This document shows, piece after piece, positions 42,418 through 50,649 of a stretch of DNA of 64,000 bases. The position numbers and the translations under genes are program-made. Origin of the DNA: Kordia zhangzhouensis. GTDB lineage: Bacteria > Bacteroidota > Bacteroidia > Flavobacteriales > Flavobacteriaceae. Positions within the stretch are counted from its first letter, which is position 1; every line of letters begins with the position of its first letter. Where the stretch lies: contig NZ_LBMH01000004.1 of NCBI RefSeq assembly GCF_001005305.1, forward strand, positions 434,001-498,000, written 5' to 3'. Below the pieces are notes generated by a model. It saw only the letters and a list, made by a program, of their open reading frames with translations, had not been told where the DNA came from and ran no database searches.

Positions 42418-43971
42418 ATGAAGAAAATTGTACTTTTATCCCTTTTAACGCTTGCTGCTTGCGGCACAAAACAAAACACAGCTCAATCCAAAGCGGCTAA
42501 TTACGATCCTATTCCTTATGGAAATACAATTACAGAAGCAGAACTTAAAACACACTTATATACGTATGCTTCTGATGAATTTGAAGGCAGAAACACAGGA
42601 GATGCCGGGCAGAAAAAAGCGGTTGCTTATCTTAGAGATGAATATAAAAATTTGCAAATTCCTGCAGCTCAAAAAGATGGAGACTATTTTCAAAAAGTAC
42701 CATTACAAAAAGGAAGCAATTTACATTCTGAACTAACAATAAATGAGACAGAATTTACATTTGCTGAAGATTTTGTAACATTTACTTCCAATACAAACGG
42801 AACAACAAGCATTGATGAGATTGTATATCTTGGTTATGGGATTGATGATGAAAAATATTCAGATTATCAAGGGAAAGATGTAGATGGGAAAATCGTTTTA
42901 ATAAAAGTCGGGGAGCCTAAAAATGCAGAAGGAAATTATGTGATTACAGGAAGCGAGGAAAATAGTATGTGGTCAGGAAATATCCGTCAAGAATTTGGAG
43001 CTAAATTAACAGCGGCTAAAGAAAACAATGTAAAAGGGATTCTTTTTTATGTAGATGAATACTATCCGCGTTTTAAAATGCAATATGAATTTGTTAAAAA
43101 AAGCAGCAGAATATCGTTAAAAGCAGATGAGAGTGAAAGTTTTTTCTATTATATGATTAATGATAAACTTGCAACTGCAATTCTACCAACAATTAAAGAT
43201 ACAGCAGAGAGTAGAATCTTAAATGTTAATGCAACTTTAGTCAACAAAGACAAAAGTAATGATGTAGATTCTGAAAATGTGGTGGCAATTATTAAAGGTT
43301 CTGAAAAACCAGAAGAATACGTGGTTATCTCTGCACATTTAGATCATGAAGGAATAAAAAATGGTGAAATATATAACGGAGCAGATGATGATGGCTCAGG
43401 AACTGTTGCAATTTTAGAAATTGCAGAGGCTTTTAAAAAAGCACAAGAAGAAGGGAATGGTCCTAAACGTTCCGTTGTATTTTTGCATGTAACTGGAGAA
43501 GAGAAAGGCTTATTGGGATCTAAATACTATACAGACAATCCAATTTTTCCTCTAGAGAACACAGTTGCAGATTTGAATATTGATATGATTGGGCGAATTG
43601 ATCCTAAACGAACAGAAGGCAATCGTAATTATGTATATTTAATTGGTTCGGATAAATTAAGTAGCGAATTACACAATATCTCTGAAGAGGTAAATAAAAA
43701 ATACAGCAATATTGAGTTAGATTACACTTATAATGATGAAAATGATCCTAATCGTTATTATTATCGCTCTGACCATTACAATTTTGCTAAAAACAATGTC
43801 CCTGTCATCTTTTATTTTAATGGTACGCATGATGACTATCACAGACCATCAGATACTCCAGATAAAATCAATTATGATTTGCTTACAAATAGAACACGAT
43901 TAATTTTCTATACGGCATGGGAACTTGCGAATAGAGATCAACGAATTGCAGTTGATAAAGTAGCAAAATAG
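42418..43971 (+). CDS. M28-family metallopeptidase lipoprotein
   Basis: This 517-residue protein begins with a lipoprotein signal (SLLTLAACGTK, Cys about residue 15). A protease-associated domain insertion (about 130-290) precedes the catalytic block. Zinc-site motifs are VISAHLDHEG, NGADDDGSG, VTGEEKGLLGS, NIDMIGR and FNGTHDDYHRPSDTPDK, all intact. M28 enzymes are aminopeptidases or carboxypeptidases using two zinc ions; here the enzyme is anchored in the envelope and likely degrades peptides outside the cytoplasm. It stands as a single gene with its own terminator. Confidence 0.93.
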   Translation: MKKIVLLSLLTLAACGTKQNTAQSKAANYDPIPYGNTITEAELKTHLYTYASDEFEGRNTGDAGQKKAVAYLRDEYKNLQIPAAQKDGDYFQKVPLQKGSNLHSELTINETEFTFAEDFVTFTSNTNGTTSIDEIVYLGYGIDDEKYSDYQGKDVDGKIVLIKVGEPKNAEGNYVITGSEENSMWSGNIRQEFGAKLTAAKENNVKGILFYVDEYYPRFKMQYEFVKKSSRISLKADESESFFYYMINDKLATAILPTIKDTAESRILNVNATLVNKDKSNDVDSENVVAIIKGSEKPEEYVVISAHLDHEGIKNGEIYNGADDDGSGTVAILEIAEAFKKAQEEGNGPKRSVVFLHVTGEEKGLLGSKYYTDNPIFPLENTVADLNIDMIGRIDPKRTEGNRNYVYLIGSDKLSSELHNISEEVNKKYSNIELDYTYNDENDPNRYYYRSDHYNFAKNNVPVIFYFNGTHDDYHRPSDTPDKINYDLLTNRTRLIFYTAWELANRDQRIAVDKVAK

Positions 43972-44014
43972 ATTGAATTTTAAGATATCAATTATTAAAA
44001 TTCTGTAGAAATAA

Positions 44015-44041
44015 AAAAGCGAATCATTATGATTCGCTTTT
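44015..44041. terminator. Bidirectional terminator between the M28 peptidase and the peptide genes
   Basis: Arms AAAAGCGAATC (44015-44025) and GATTCGCTTTT (44031-44041) are perfectly complementary with a 5-base loop. With A-run and T-run on the two sides, it can end both the plus-strand peptidase message and the minus-strand peptide message. Confidence 0.85.
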
Positions 44042-44064
44042 AGTTTTTAATAGCGGTTGCTTTT

Positions 44065-44292
44065 TTAGCAAATAGGAAGTGTATTCCCGTCAACTTCATT
44101 AGTTTTACAACGCTCTCTTGAATTATAAGTACAATCCAATCCGTTGGTCGGGCATCCATAAATAGTCAATGGACCTGTTCCACAAATTGTATAATACGTT
44201 CTAATTGCCAATCCTGCTAGGATTTCATCTTTATTCAAATTAGAAATTGTTGATTTTTTTACGCTTAAGCTTTTTAAACTCTTTTTTTTCAT
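44065..44292 (-). CDS. RiPP-type precursor peptide (75 residues)
   Basis: Leader MKKKSLKSLSVKKSTISNLN shows the array pattern L-x-V-K-K-x-T-I-S-x-L. The cleavage region reads DEILAGLA, so AG replaces GG. The core is long and has five Cys (ICGTGPLTIYGCPTNG, DCTYNSRERC, final C). It is the most typical class I lanthipeptide-like member in the window. It lies 30 bp downstream of a second precursor gene on the same strand and shares its terminator with the M28 gene. No lanB/lanC gene is nearby. Confidence 0.82.
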   Translation of the reverse strand: MKKKSLKSLSVKKSTISNLNKDEILAGLAIRTYYTICGTGPLTIYGCPTNGLDCTYNSRERCKTNEVDGNTLPIC

Positions 44293-44322
44293 GATTATAA
44301 GATTTTGATTTTTATAAAGTAA

Positions 44323-44484
44323 TTAACAACTCATATAAGTACCACATGGATAGGTTTTATCAATCCAGCAACAAATAGTACAATCTGTACGCTGTGTATC
44401 ATTTCCTCCAGAAATTTTTTCATAAGAGAATGAAGAAATGGCTCTTTTATTAAGTATTAGCGTGTCGATTTTTCTTTTTTTCAT
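44323..44484 (-). CDS. RiPP-type precursor peptide (53 residues)
   Basis: From the minus-strand ATG the peptide reads MKKRKIDTLILNKRAISSFS, then YEKISGG (GG at residues 26-27), and a core with five Cys (DCTICCWIDKTYPCGTYMSC). The leader block L-I-L-N-K-R-A-I-S-S-F matches the family. It is paired with the 44065 gene (30 bp apart), probably one transcript from a promoter in the 200-bp gap up to the tRNA gene. That gap otherwise shows only a perfect inverted repeat TACGGTTTTACCGTA (44532-44546). Confidence 0.75.
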   Translation of the reverse strand: MKKRKIDTLILNKRAISSFSYEKISGGNDTQRTDCTICCWIDKTYPCGTYMSC

Positions 44485-44652
44485 AATGATTTATTTAAAA
44501 AATAAGTTAAAAAGAAACAAGTTGATCAGAGTACGGTTTTACCGTAAAAAATAAGTATACTATAAATGCAACAAAAACAATAGGTTACTGTTGATACTTA
44601 AAAAAGTCGTAAAAAAACCGTAAAATTTGTTTTAAGAATAAAAAAAGGTTTC

Positions 44653-44660
44653 TATATTTG
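44653..44660 (+). promoter_or_regulatory. -7 promoter element of tRNA-Ser
   Basis: TATATTTG is a perfect TAnnTTTG box, 36 bp before the tRNA 5' end. A TTTG at 44626-44629 is a possible -33 element but with a rather long 23-bp spacer. Confidence 0.5.
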
Positions 44661-44696
44661 CATCCGCAATCAGGGAAATACCTTGAGGAGACACTT

Positions 44697-44781
44697 GGAG
44701 AAATGGCAGAGTGGTCGAATGCGGCAGTCTTGAAAACTGTTGACTGTAACAGGTCCGGGGGTTCGAATCCCTCTTTCTCCG
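44697..44781 (+). tRNA. tRNA-Ser (anticodon TGA)
   Basis: The acceptor stem GGAGAAA (44697) pairs with TTTCTCC (44774-44780), with discriminator G at 44781. The anticodon loop CTTGAAA carries TGA at 44731-44733, which reads UCA serine codons. A long variable arm and the T-loop GTTCGAATCC are present, as expected for class II serine tRNA. The CCA end is not encoded. A terminator follows directly. Confidence 0.95.
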
Positions 44782-44783
44782 CT

Positions 44784-44817
44784 AAAAAAAAGCTTCATCG
44801 TACGATGAAGCTTTTTT
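44784..44817. terminator. Terminator after tRNA-Ser
   Basis: A near-perfect palindrome built on AAGCTTCATCG and CGATGAAGCTT (around 44790-44812) with flanking A- and T-runs. It can serve the tRNA gene (plus) and the convergent thioesterase gene (minus). Confidence 0.88.
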
Positions 44818-44830
44818 GTTTTCAGTATTT

Positions 44831-45223
44831 TTAATCAATAATTTTAATTGGTGTTTTAGAATCATCAATAGCAACAAACGTGAAAAAGCCAGTTACAGCT
44901 TTTTTTCGCCCTTCCTCATACATATTTTCCATATAAATATCTACTTGAACCACACAACTTGTTGTGCCTACTTTTACAACTTTAGCAATAAGTTCTACTA
45001 ATGTCCCTTGTGGAATAGGTTCAGTAAAATCAATCTTGTCTGTAGAAACAGTAACGACTTTTTTTCTGCTAAATCTAGTTGCACAAATAAAAGAAGCTTC
45101 ATCCATCATATGCAAAGCAGTTCCACCAAATAAGGTGTCGTAGTGATTGGTTGTATTAGGAAAAACAGCTTTAAATATATGTGTTTCTGAATTTTTTATG
45201 CGAGTTTGTAATTGAGTATTCAT
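44831..45223 (-). CDS. Acyl-CoA thioesterase, hotdog fold (YciA/BACH-like)
   Basis: This 130-residue single hotdog domain has the family signature TNHYDTLFGGTALHMMDEASFICATRF, which contains the helix with the catalytic acid. KIDFTEPIPQGTLVELIAKVVKVG and VDIYMENMYEE follow. Enzymes of this group hydrolyse short- and medium-chain acyl-CoA in the cytoplasm. It is a single gene, convergent with the tRNA gene. Confidence 0.88.
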   Translation of the reverse strand: MNTQLQTRIKNSETHIFKAVFPNTTNHYDTLFGGTALHMMDEASFICATRFSRKKVVTVSTDKIDFTEPIPQGTLVELIAKVVKVGTTSCVVQVDIYMENMYEEGRKKAVTGFFTFVAIDDSKTPIKIID

Positions 45224-45349
45224 AAAAGGAAATTGAAAATTTTAATAAATAAATAGTATCGTAAATGATTGAAGTTTTTCATAGAATATACTTTACAAGC
45301 CATTAATTTAATTTATACAAAAGAGGATTATTTCTTCTTTCGTATTCCG

Positions 45350-45357
45350 TACTTTTG
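45350..45357 (+). promoter_or_regulatory. -7 promoter element of the nitroreductase gene
   Basis: TACTTTTG matches TAnnTTTG and lies 34 bp before the ATG at 45392. No good TTG is present at the -33 position. Confidence 0.4.
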
Positions 45358-45391
45358 ACTTATAAAGTATAACATCTCAAAGATACACTAT

Positions 45392-46021
45392 ATGCAAATA
45401 TTAGACGCTCTCAAATGGAGATATGCTACGAAAAAATTTGATGCAGCCCGTTTTTTAAGCACAGAAAAGATTGAAGTTTTAAAAGAGGCATTCAATTTGA
45501 CAGCTACCTCATATGGATTGCAGCCGATACGTTTGGTAGTTATAAAAAACAAAGAACTTCAAGAACAATTATTAAAACATTCATGGAATCAGCGACAAGT
45601 AGTTGATGCTTCTCATTTGTTAGTTCTTTGTGTCGATACGACAATCAATAAGGAAACGATAGAAGCCTATTTTACTCGTGTTAAAGACATTCGTGATACT
45701 CCAGATGAAATATTGACTCCATTTAAGGACTTTATGATTGAAACATTTTCAAAAAAAAGTGATGAAGAGTTGAAAAATTGGGCAACAAAGCAAGCTTATA
45801 TAGCCTTAGGAAACCTTCTTACTGTTTGTGGTGCTGAACAAATAGATGCTTGTCCAATGGAAGGGTTTACACCAGAAAAATATGACGAAATTTTAAATTT
45901 GTCTGCCCATGGACTTTCTTCTGTATTGGTATTGCCAGTTGGTTACCGAGCGGAAGACGATATGTTTGCTAATTTTAAGAAAGTACGAAAAACTACCTCA
46001 CAAAGTGTATTGGAATTGTAA
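45392..46021 (+). CDS. NAD(P)H-dependent nitroreductase-family oxidoreductase (NfsB-like)
   Basis: This 209-residue protein opens LKWRYATKKFDAARFLS, the FMN-binding Arg/Lys start of the nitroreductase family. Next come SYGLQPIRLVVIKN, HLLVLCVDT and a C-terminal DACPMEGFTPEKYDEIL with HGLSSVLVLPVGYRAEDD. Length and motifs match NfsB-type FMN enzymes that reduce nitro compounds and quinones with NAD(P)H. It is a single gene with its own promoter. Confidence 0.9.
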   Translation: MQILDALKWRYATKKFDAARFLSTEKIEVLKEAFNLTATSYGLQPIRLVVIKNKELQEQLLKHSWNQRQVVDASHLLVLCVDTTINKETIEAYFTRVKDIRDTPDEILTPFKDFMIETFSKKSDEELKNWATKQAYIALGNLLTVCGAEQIDACPMEGFTPEKYDEILNLSAHGLSSVLVLPVGYRAEDDMFANFKKVRKTTSQSVLEL

Positions 46022-46037
46022 TATTTTGGCAGGATTA

Positions 46038-46067
46038 TTGTTTTAAAAGTAGAAACTTATATATTTG
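46038..46067 (+). promoter_or_regulatory. Complete Bacteroidota-type promoter of the thioredoxin-like gene
   Basis: TTG (46038-46040) is followed by a 19-bp spacer and TATATTTG (46060-46067). This is the standard -33/-7 pair with ideal spacing. The ATG lies 24 bp downstream of the -7 element. Confidence 0.75.
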
Positions 46068-46091
46068 TTAAGTACCTAATAGTGTATACAG

Positions 46092-46547
46092 ATGAGAAAA
46101 CTACTTTTTTTAGCCGTTTTTTGTATAGGACTTTCAGCAATTGCGCAAGAAGAAATAACGCTCAATTGGCTAACAGATTTTGAAGAAGCCAAGAAAGTTT
46201 CTAAAAAAACAAACAAGCCAATTCTAATCTACTTTACGGGGAGTGATTGGTGTCCTCCTTGTAAAATGTTGAAAGAAGATTTCTTCTATACTGAAAAATT
46301 CAAGGAAAAATCAAAAGATTTTGTATTGGTAATGGCTGATTTTCCAAGAAGACAAGACATCATAACCCAAGAGCAATTTGCAGAAAATGTTGCACTCGGA
46401 AAAAAATACAATACACAAAATAAATTCCCCAACATTGTAGCTGTTGATTATAAAGGAAAAAAAATTGATAATATTACCTCTTATAACATGTTACGAGATC
46501 CTTCAAGACATTATAAGTTTCTTGAAAAAATATTAAAAAACTATTAA
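46092..46547 (+). CDS. Exported thioredoxin-family protein (CPPC)
   Basis: This 151-residue protein has a signal peptide (ending SAIAQ, about residue 19) and a thioredoxin fold with the active site FTGSDWCPPCKMLKEDFF. The remainder has VLVMADFPRRQD and KYNTQNKFPNIVAVDYKGK. This is the short Bacteroidota periplasmic thioredoxin-like type. CPPC is intermediate in redox potential; a reductase or isomerase role toward envelope proteins is likely but untested. Confidence 0.9.
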   Translation: MRKLLFLAVFCIGLSAIAQEEITLNWLTDFEEAKKVSKKTNKPILIYFTGSDWCPPCKMLKEDFFYTEKFKEKSKDFVLVMADFPRRQDIITQEQFAENVALGKKYNTQNKFPNIVAVDYKGKKIDNITSYNMLRDPSRHYKFLEKILKNY

Positions 46548-46580
46548 TACGATTCACATAAACGATACACCTCTTTTCTA

Positions 46581-46588
46581 TACTTTTG
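46581..46588 (+). promoter_or_regulatory. -7 promoter element of the DegT-type aminotransferase gene
   Basis: TACTTTTG matches TAnnTTTG, 68 bp before the ATG at 46657. The -33 position has no TTG, so the support is modest. Confidence 0.35.
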
Positions 46589-46656
46589 TAAGAAGGAAAG
46601 AGGTGTTGTTTTTATATAACTACTCAACTTTAATCATCAAAAGACACGAATAAATT

Positions 46657-47853
46657 ATGCCTGGATTTGAACTTTTTAGTGAAGCAGAACGAAAAGAAGT
46701 AAATGATGTACTAGCCAGTGGCGTGCTAATGCGTTATGGATTTGACGGAATGCGTAATGGCCATTGGAAAGCTAAGGAACTTGAGCATGCGTTGCAAAAA
46801 CAATTAAATGTAAAGCATGCACAATTAGTATCTAGCGGAACTGCAGCTGTTTCGGTAGCATTGGCGATTGCTGGAGTAGGAGCCGGTGATGAGGTTATCA
46901 TGCCAACGTTTACTTTTGTGGCAAGTTTTGAAGCAATAATGATGTTAGGAGCTATTCCTATTCTTGTAGATATTGATGACACACTTACGTTAGATCCTGA
47001 AGCGGTTAAAAAAGCCATTACACCAAAAACAAAAGCTGTAATGCCAGTTCACATGTGTGGCAGTATGGCAAATCTTGATGCATTGAAAACTCTCTGTGAT
47101 GAGCATAAATTATTATTAATAGAAGATGCTTGTCAAGCCATTGGAGGAACCTACAAAGGAAAAGCTTTGGGTACAATAGGTGATGTAGGTTGTTTTTCAT
47201 TTGACTTTGTAAAAACGATGACTTGTGGTGAAGGTGGCGCAATCATTACGAATAACAGTAACTATGCACTGAATGCAGATCACTACATCGATCACGGTCA
47301 CGATCATATGGGGAATGACAGAGGAGCTGAAACTCATCCTTTCTTAGGATACAACTTTCGTATTTCTGAACTAAACGCAGCTGTTGGATTGGCACAAGTA
47401 CGACGATTGCCTGAATTTTTAGCAATCCAAAAAAAGCATTATACAATCTTGCGTAATGCATTAGAAGATATTCCACAAGTTACATTTAGAACTGTACCCG
47501 AAGGAGGAGAAGAAAGTTATGCCTTTTTAAACTTTTTCATGCCAAACCTAGAAACAGCACGTAATATAATGCTAGGATTTAAAGAAAATGGAGTTGATGC
47601 ATGCTTTCATTATTATGACAATAATTGGCATTATGTTCGCAAATGGGCGCATTTGAAAGAACTAAAATCTCTATATCCAATTACAGAAGAAGTAAAAAAA
47701 GGCATGCAATACCTGCAAACTCAAACATTTGATCAATCCGATCATTATATTGCGAGAAACATTTCATGTCTAATTAAATTATCATGGACAGAAGAAGAGG
47801 TAAATACTAGAGCACAGAAAATGCGAGATGTGATTTTGACAAATGTAAATTAA
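46657..47853 (+). CDS. DegT/DnrJ/EryC1/StrS-family PLP aminotransferase
   Basis: This 398-residue protein has the family blocks SSGTAAVSVALAIAGVGAGDEVIMPTFTF, PVHMCGSM, LIEDACQAIGGTYKGKALGTIGD, and the PLP Lys in FSFDFVKTMTCGEGGAI. A C-terminal NFRISELNAAVGLAQ also matches. Such enzymes transfer an amino group to nucleotide keto-sugars or related ketones. No sugar-biosynthesis genes are adjacent, so the substrate cannot be inferred from context. Confidence 0.92.
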   Translation: MPGFELFSEAERKEVNDVLASGVLMRYGFDGMRNGHWKAKELEHALQKQLNVKHAQLVSSGTAAVSVALAIAGVGAGDEVIMPTFTFVASFEAIMMLGAIPILVDIDDTLTLDPEAVKKAITPKTKAVMPVHMCGSMANLDALKTLCDEHKLLLIEDACQAIGGTYKGKALGTIGDVGCFSFDFVKTMTCGEGGAIITNNSNYALNADHYIDHGHDHMGNDRGAETHPFLGYNFRISELNAAVGLAQVRRLPEFLAIQKKHYTILRNALEDIPQVTFRTVPEGGEESYAFLNFFMPNLETARNIMLGFKENGVDACFHYYDNNWHYVRKWAHLKELKSLYPITEEVKKGMQYLQTQTFDQSDHYIARNISCLIKLSWTEEEVNTRAQKMRDVILTNVN

Positions 47854-47950
47854 TAATTCTATATTTTTAGTGATTTGGCATGATGTTAAAAAACTTCTGA
47901 TTTTTTTAATCATCCAATTCGATTCAATTTTGACATAAAAGAATTTTACT

Positions 47951-47996
47951 ATGTAACATGAGTTACATTCTTATGTTGTAAAACCTTTATTTTTAG
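47951..47996 (+). promoter_or_regulatory. Dyad operator plus -7-like element upstream of sqr
   Basis: ATGTAAC (47951-47957) and GTTACAT (47962-47968) form a perfect inverted repeat with 4 central bases, TGTAACATGAGTTACA, the size of a CRP/FNR-family site but with different half-sites from the stress-gene boxes. TATTTTAG at 47989-47996 is a weak -7 box. The centres are 33 bp apart, the same geometry as the FNR-like promoters at 25-29 kb. The start codon is 50 bp from the dyad. Confidence 0.55.
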
Positions 47997-48018
47997 CATA
48001 TTAAAATCAGCTAAAAAC

Positions 48019-49326
48019 ATGTCAAAACATTATCAAATTCTCATTATAGGTGGTGGAACTGCAGGAATTATGACTGCTGCTCAACTCTTAAAACAAAAGA
48101 AATCTAATAGCATTGCAATCATTGAGCCGGCAGATACACATTATTATCAGCCTGCATGGACACTGGTTGGAGCGGGAACTTATTCATTCAATAAAACCGC
48201 TAAACCAATGGCTTCAGTAATACCAGATGGAGTTACTTGGATAAAAGACAAAGCTACTGGATTTGATGCAGATATGAACACTGTGCAAACGGCATCAAAT
48301 GGTGCTATAAAATATGATTATCTTGTAGTAGCTCCTGGATTAGCGTATGACTTTAGTTTGGTGCCAGGCTTAGGGGAAGCAATGGACAAAGGCGTTGTGT
48401 GTAGTAATTATACCAATCCCAACCATACGTGGAATGTTGTCAAGAATTTTAAAGGAGGAACAGCTTTATTCACGCAACCCGCAACACCTATAAAATGTGG
48501 TGGTGCGCCTCAAAAAATTATGTATTTAGCTGAAAGTTACTGGAGGAAAAATGGTGTACGAACCAATACAAATGTAGTTTTTGCTACTGCAGGAAGTGTC
48601 ATTTTTGGGGTAAAAGAAATTGCCAAAACATTAATGGAAGTAGTGGATAGAAAAGACATCAACTTGCGATTCTTTCATAAGTTAGTGGCGGTTGATGCTG
48701 AAAAACAAATTGCATGGTACGAACTCACCAAAGATGTAAAGGCAAGTGGTTGTGTAGTGATGTCTGAAGAGAATGACCGAGATGATCTTGATGAAAATTT
48801 TCAACATAATTACAAAAACGTACAAGTAACAATAGAAGGAGACCGTTATGGGATTCATTTTGATATGTTGCATACTGCACCACCGTCAGTTGCACCAAAG
48901 TTTATACAAGAATCAAATTTGGTCAATGCAGACAAATGGTTAGATGTTGATATCCATACCATGCAGCATAAAAAATACCCTAATATTTTTGGATTGGGTG
49001 ATGTTGCCGCTTTACCAACTGCCAAAACAGGAGCTGCCATACGAAAACAAGTGCCTGTAGTCGTTGATAATATTGGGAGAATGTTAGAATTTGATGAAAT
49101 TGGAACAAAATCGTACAATGGCTATTCTTCATGTCCATTAGTAACTGATTATGGTAAAATGGTCCTTGCAGAATTTGATTATGATAAAAAATTCACTCCC
49201 GACCCTAAATTAAAACAGTTGTTCATTCAAGACAGCTCAAAAGAACATTGGCGACTTTGGATGCTCAAAAAATATATGCTTCCTTATTTATATTGGAATA
49301 AAATGCTAAAAGGAAAAGATGTTTAG
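48019..49326 (+). CDS. sqr: Sulfide:quinone oxidoreductase, eukaryotic SQOR-like (type II)
   Basis: This 435-residue flavoprotein opens with an FAD Rossmann motif (IIGGGTAGIMTAAQLL). It keeps the two redox Cys of type II SQRs: PIKCGGAPQKIMYLAE (about residue 160) and NGYSSCPLVTDYGKM (about 372). The C-terminus (LPYLYWNKMLKGKD) also matches mitochondrial SQOR-type enzymes. The enzyme oxidises sulfide at the membrane and passes electrons to quinone. Its promoter holds a CRP/FNR-size dyad at 47951. It has its own terminator at 49368 and is not part of an operon with sulfur genes in this window. Confidence 0.88.
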   Translation: MSKHYQILIIGGGTAGIMTAAQLLKQKKSNSIAIIEPADTHYYQPAWTLVGAGTYSFNKTAKPMASVIPDGVTWIKDKATGFDADMNTVQTASNGAIKYDYLVVAPGLAYDFSLVPGLGEAMDKGVVCSNYTNPNHTWNVVKNFKGGTALFTQPATPIKCGGAPQKIMYLAESYWRKNGVRTNTNVVFATAGSVIFGVKEIAKTLMEVVDRKDINLRFFHKLVAVDAEKQIAWYELTKDVKASGCVVMSEENDRDDLDENFQHNYKNVQVTIEGDRYGIHFDMLHTAPPSVAPKFIQESNLVNADKWLDVDIHTMQHKKYPNIFGLGDVAALPTAKTGAAIRKQVPVVVDNIGRMLEFDEIGTKSYNGYSSCPLVTDYGKMVLAEFDYDKKFTPDPKLKQLFIQDSSKEHWRLWMLKKYMLPYLYWNKMLKGKDV

Positions 49327-49367
49327 TTTAACGTAGTTGTGTAATAGGTTTGGTAATGAGCACAACA

Positions 49368-49398
49368 AAAAAACTTGCGGTTTTACTGCAAGTTTTTT
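49368..49398. terminator. Bidirectional terminator between sqr and the ribB-type gene
   Basis: Arms AAAAAACTTGCGGT (49368-49381) and ACTGCAAGTTTTTT (49385-49398) pair over 14 bp with one G-T wobble and a 3-base loop. A- and T-runs allow action for both convergent genes. Confidence 0.85.
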
Positions 49399-49410
49399 AT
49401 TGTTATAAAT

Positions 49411-50559
49411 TTAGTAGGTAACATACTCTACAATTTCTAATCCGTAGCCTATCATACCTACACGCTTTTCTTGGTGAGAATTTGTTACCAAACGAATTTT
49501 GCTAATATTGATATCATGTAAGATTTGTGCCCCAATTCCAAAATCCTTGGAATCCATTTTAATTTTTGGCGCTTTGTATTCGCCTTCACTTTGCAAAACT
49601 TTTAGTTCTTTGATACGGTGCAAAAGGTTCAACGAACTATTATCTTGATTAATAAAAACTATTGCCCCTTTTCCTTCATCATTGATTAAACGGAACATAT
49701 CGTCTAATTTTTTATCTGCATTATTAGTCAACGTTCCAAGAATATCATCATTTACTAAAGTAGAATTGATTCGTGTTACTACGGGTTCATTATTTGCCCA
49801 GCTTCCTTTTGTGAGGGCAATATGTACTTGATTGTTTGTTGTTTGTAAATAAGCACGCATACGAAATTCTCCAAAACGTGTTTGTACGTTAAAATCTTCT
49901 TTCTTTTCAATTAGTGAATCATGTTCCATTCGATAAGCCACCAAATCTTCAATTGAAACGATTTTTAAGTCAAAATTTTTAGCAACTTCAAGTAATTGTG
50001 GCAAACGAGCCATCGTACCATCTTCATTCATGATTTCAACAATAACACCTGCAGGTTCTAAACCAGCCAACCGTGCAAAATCAATCGCCGCTTCGGTATG
50101 ACCTGTTCTACGAAGTACACCGCCTTCTTTAGCTTTTAATGGGAAAATATGTCCTGGTCGCGCCAAGTCAAAAGGTCTTGTGTTTTTGTTAATTAGTGCT
50201 TGAATGGTTTTAGAACGATCGGAAGCAGAAATTCCTGTTGTAACTCCGCTTCCTTTTAAGTCTACAGAAATAGTAAACGCTGTTTCCATAGGATCGGTAT
50301 TGTTACTTACCATCATGCCTAATTGAAGCTCTTTACAACGGTTTTCAGTCAATGGAGCACAGATTAATCCGCGTCCATGAGTGGCCATGAAGTTGATCAT
50401 TTCAGGAGTAACTTTTTCAGCAGCAGCTAAAAAATCACCTTCATTTTCACGATTTTCATCATCTACTACAATAATTACTTTTCCTTGGCGAATATCTTCA
50501 ATAGCTTCGTGAATACTATCTAATTGCGTTTGCGTTTTCACTTTTGTTGTTGGAGTCAT
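49411..50559 (-). CDS. ribB: 3,4-dihydroxy-2-butanone-4-phosphate synthase fused to a degenerate GTP cyclohydrolase II domain
   Basis: The ATG at 50559 gives 382 residues. Residues 1-210 are RibB with intact motifs: [22 protein letters not shown] and [18 protein letters not shown]. It forms the four-carbon unit of riboflavin from ribulose 5-phosphate. The C-terminal half follows RibA order, but the zinc Cys block of GTP cyclohydrolase II (family wording HSECLTGD..CDCG) reads [17 protein letters not shown], and the catalytic GRGIG reads GKGAI. All three zinc Cys are absent, so the RibA activity is almost surely lost. A RibA enzyme must be encoded elsewhere. It lies 90 bp after the LptF/G gene. 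Confidence 0.92.
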   Translation of the reverse strand: MTPTTKVKTQTQLDSIHEAIEDIRQGKVIIVVDDENRENEGDFLAAAEKVTPEMINFMATHGRGLICAPLTENRCKELQLGMMVSNNTDPMETAFTISVDLKGSGVTTGISASDRSKTIQALINKNTRPFDLARPGHIFPLKAKEGGVLRRTGHTEAAIDFARLAGLEPAGVIVEIMNEDGTMARLPQLLEVAKNFDLKIVSIEDLVAYRMEHDSLIEKKEDFNVQTRFGEFRMRAYLQTTNNQVHIALTKGSWANNEPVVTRINSTLVNDDILGTLTNNADKKLDDMFRLINDEGKGAIVFINQDNSSLNLLHRIKELKVLQSEGEYKAPKIKMDSKDFGIGAQILHDINISKIRLVTNSHQEKRVGMIGYGLEIVEYVTY

Positions 50560-50649
50560 GTTGTCTGAACAATTTGAGTGCAAAAATAAGGATTCTTATG
50601 TAAAAAAGATTCATGAATGAAGGTCAAATTGACATGTAACTAGAATCGC

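Noticed and set aside
50560-50649. FMN riboswitch before the ribB-type gene
   Set aside because: Only 90 bp separate it from the upstream gene, and I see none of the conserved RFN-element pairings there.
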